From Pseudopyrenochaeta lycopersici (Eukaryota > Ascomycota > Dothideomycetes > Pleosporales > Pseudopyrenochaetaceae), in the NCBI GenBank assembly GCA_003313425.1, contig NHZP01000019.1, forward strand, positions 682,001 to 746,000: a stretch of DNA of 64,000 bases. Direction: 5' to 3'. The notes beneath the pieces were generated by a model. That model was not told the origin of the DNA. It was given only the letters and a program-made list of their open reading frames with translations, and searched no databases. The translations under genes were made by a program, and so were the position numbers. Below are positions 63,025 to 64,000 of this stretch, in pieces; position 1 is the first letter of the stretch; every line of letters begins with the position of its first letter.

Positions 63025-64000
63025 CACCCCCTTAGCTTAGATAACTATATAAGCTAGATAACTAATTATAAGCCCCTTATATAATTATAAGGTCCTTAAG
63101 TTATCTCTAGATCTCTTTAAGTAGTGCTTCTTTTATTACCTTATAGTTTCTTACTTCTACTAGTCTAAGTTATTTTAAGAAGTTATTCTATTTATTATAG
63201 GGTAATGCCTTTGTAAGCCTGTCTGCGATTATTTTAGTTAAATATACATACTCTATTTTTATCTTTCCTAATAAAACCTCTTATCTAAGCTAATAATTGT
63301 AGATATTAATATAGCGAAGCTTAGTCTAGAGCTTTAAAACTTCTGTAGTTACTAGCTAGATTGTTTAAGTATTATCGCACTAAATTATTATCGTAGGTAA
63401 TAGTAGCTTAACTTCTAGTTCTTCTAGCAGTTGCGTTGTAAAGATCGCTTCTTTAGCTACTTATAATAGTGCTAGTAATTCAGCTTTAGTTATTAATGTG
63501 GTTACTGTATCTTATTTATTTGCTTTCTATGCGACCAGCCTATTAAATAACTTAATTATATATCCTTAAGAGCTTTTCCTATCTAAGGTGTTGTCAGTAA
63601 ATAAGGCGTCGCTTACGACTTGTAGGTGATTGCCTCCTCTAAGTTGCAATGCTCGCGACTTTATCTTATTAAGGTATAGTAGTACTCTGTTAGCAGCATC
63701 GTAGTGCTCTTTGCTAGGGTTTAATAGGAATTGTACTAGTCTTAATGTGGCGAAAGCAATATTAGGCCTTGTCGTAACTGCTGCGTATAGTAGTAAACTA
63801 ACTTTGCGTTAATACTTATTAACTTTAGATAGTGTTGCTAATCCTGAGCGCAGCTTTAGTTTAACTGTGCTTATTAGTATGTTATGTTAATAATTCTAAT
63901 TATTAACTAAACGACTTATCTTCTTAGCGTAAGCAGCTTAAGAGAGATAAATAAGTCATTAATCTTGCTTTTGGATAACCTTAACTCCTAGAAACTACTG
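63025..64000 (-). mobile_element. Ty1/copia element, RNase H and 3' end (cut by window edge)
   Basis: Minus-strand text reads LLLYAAVTTRPNIAFATLRL, LLNPSKEHYDAANRVLLYL, QVVSDALFTDNTLDRKSS, then KAELLALL and KIEYVYLTKIIADRLTKALP. This is the copia RNase H order (RPDIA..., SDADWA..., TEAEY..., ADILTKPL) with RIP-type substitutions and stops. It ends at a polypurine tract beside the LTR. The rest of pol and the 5' LTR are outside the window. Confidence 0.8.

Larger units (their letters stand above)
37545..64000. other. AT-rich, RIP-degraded transposon block (AT isochore)
   Basis: Composition changes abruptly near 37545 from balanced to strongly AT-rich, rich in TpA and poor in long frames; almost no frame above 60 codons survives for 20 kb. 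Protein motifs can still be read through numerous TAA and TAG codons that are one C-to-T or G-to-A step from CAA, CAG or TGG. This is the expected outcome of repeat-induced point mutation. Islands of normal composition inside it correspond to LTRs and the Tc1 element, which are younger or too short to be well mutated. Individual elements are listed separately. Confidence 0.9.

Overview
This window comes from a filamentous ascomycete, most likely a dothideomycete and probably Pleosporales. The evidence is short (about 48-60 nt) GT-AG introns, Pezizomycotina-type proteins (AP-1/Yap1 bZIP, Clr5-domain protein, ICP55, PAN2) and a large AT-rich tract of transposons riddled with C-to-T/G-to-A type stops, the signature of repeat-induced point mutation (RIP). 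The species cannot be named from the sequence alone.

Region 1 (1 to about 37.5 kb) is gene-bearing and of balanced composition. Conserved housekeeping genes come first: PAN2 deadenylase (-), an SPF30/SMNDC1-like Tudor splicing factor (-) and an AP-1/Yap1-type oxidative-stress bZIP factor (+). A Clr5-domain gene (-) with one apparent frameshift follows, then a divergent pair: a SIRT5-type sirtuin (-) and the mitochondrial peptidase ICP55 (+). Beyond about 19.8 kb the content turns accessory. It holds a fungal PD-(D/E)XK-like protein with a long acidic tract, two small secreted proteins, an orphan membrane-anchored protein, a glyoxalase-like protein and at least three decayed genes, one of them a caspase-like (C14) pseudogene. 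The region ends with an NLR-type gene joining a patatin phospholipase, an NB-ARC ATPase and near-identical 126-nt TPR repeats, the architecture of Neurospora PLP-1. This gene sits about 1.7 kb from the edge of the repeat-rich tract.

Region 2 (about 37.5-64 kb) is an AT-rich block made almost wholly of nested, RIP-degraded transposons. A broken pogo/Fot1-type transposase straddles the border. Inside are at least two Ty3/gypsy relics in opposite orientations, a Tc1/mariner element with TIRs and TA duplication (43012-44366), three solo LTRs with exact 5-bp target-site duplications, a 40-bp internally deleted LTR derivative that also has a 5-bp duplication, and a Ty1/copia 3' end and LTR at the right edge. 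Its centrepiece is a 13-kb LTR element (46021-59042) on the minus strand, with 358-bp LTRs and a CTAG duplication. It carries gag, a gypsy pol, and a third reading frame that resembles a 2-oxoglutarate/Fe(II) oxygenase-like family. A short hairpin-forming repeat lies after each of its three coding segments, and a 40-bp tandem repeat occupies its leader.

The most unusual signals are this three-gene LTR element with its junction hairpins, the NLR with homogenised TPR repeats beside the AT-rich border, and the recent-looking frameshift in the Clr5 gene. Spliced coordinates were derived by hand from splice consensus and reading-frame continuity. Family assignments come from recognised motifs, not from database searches.
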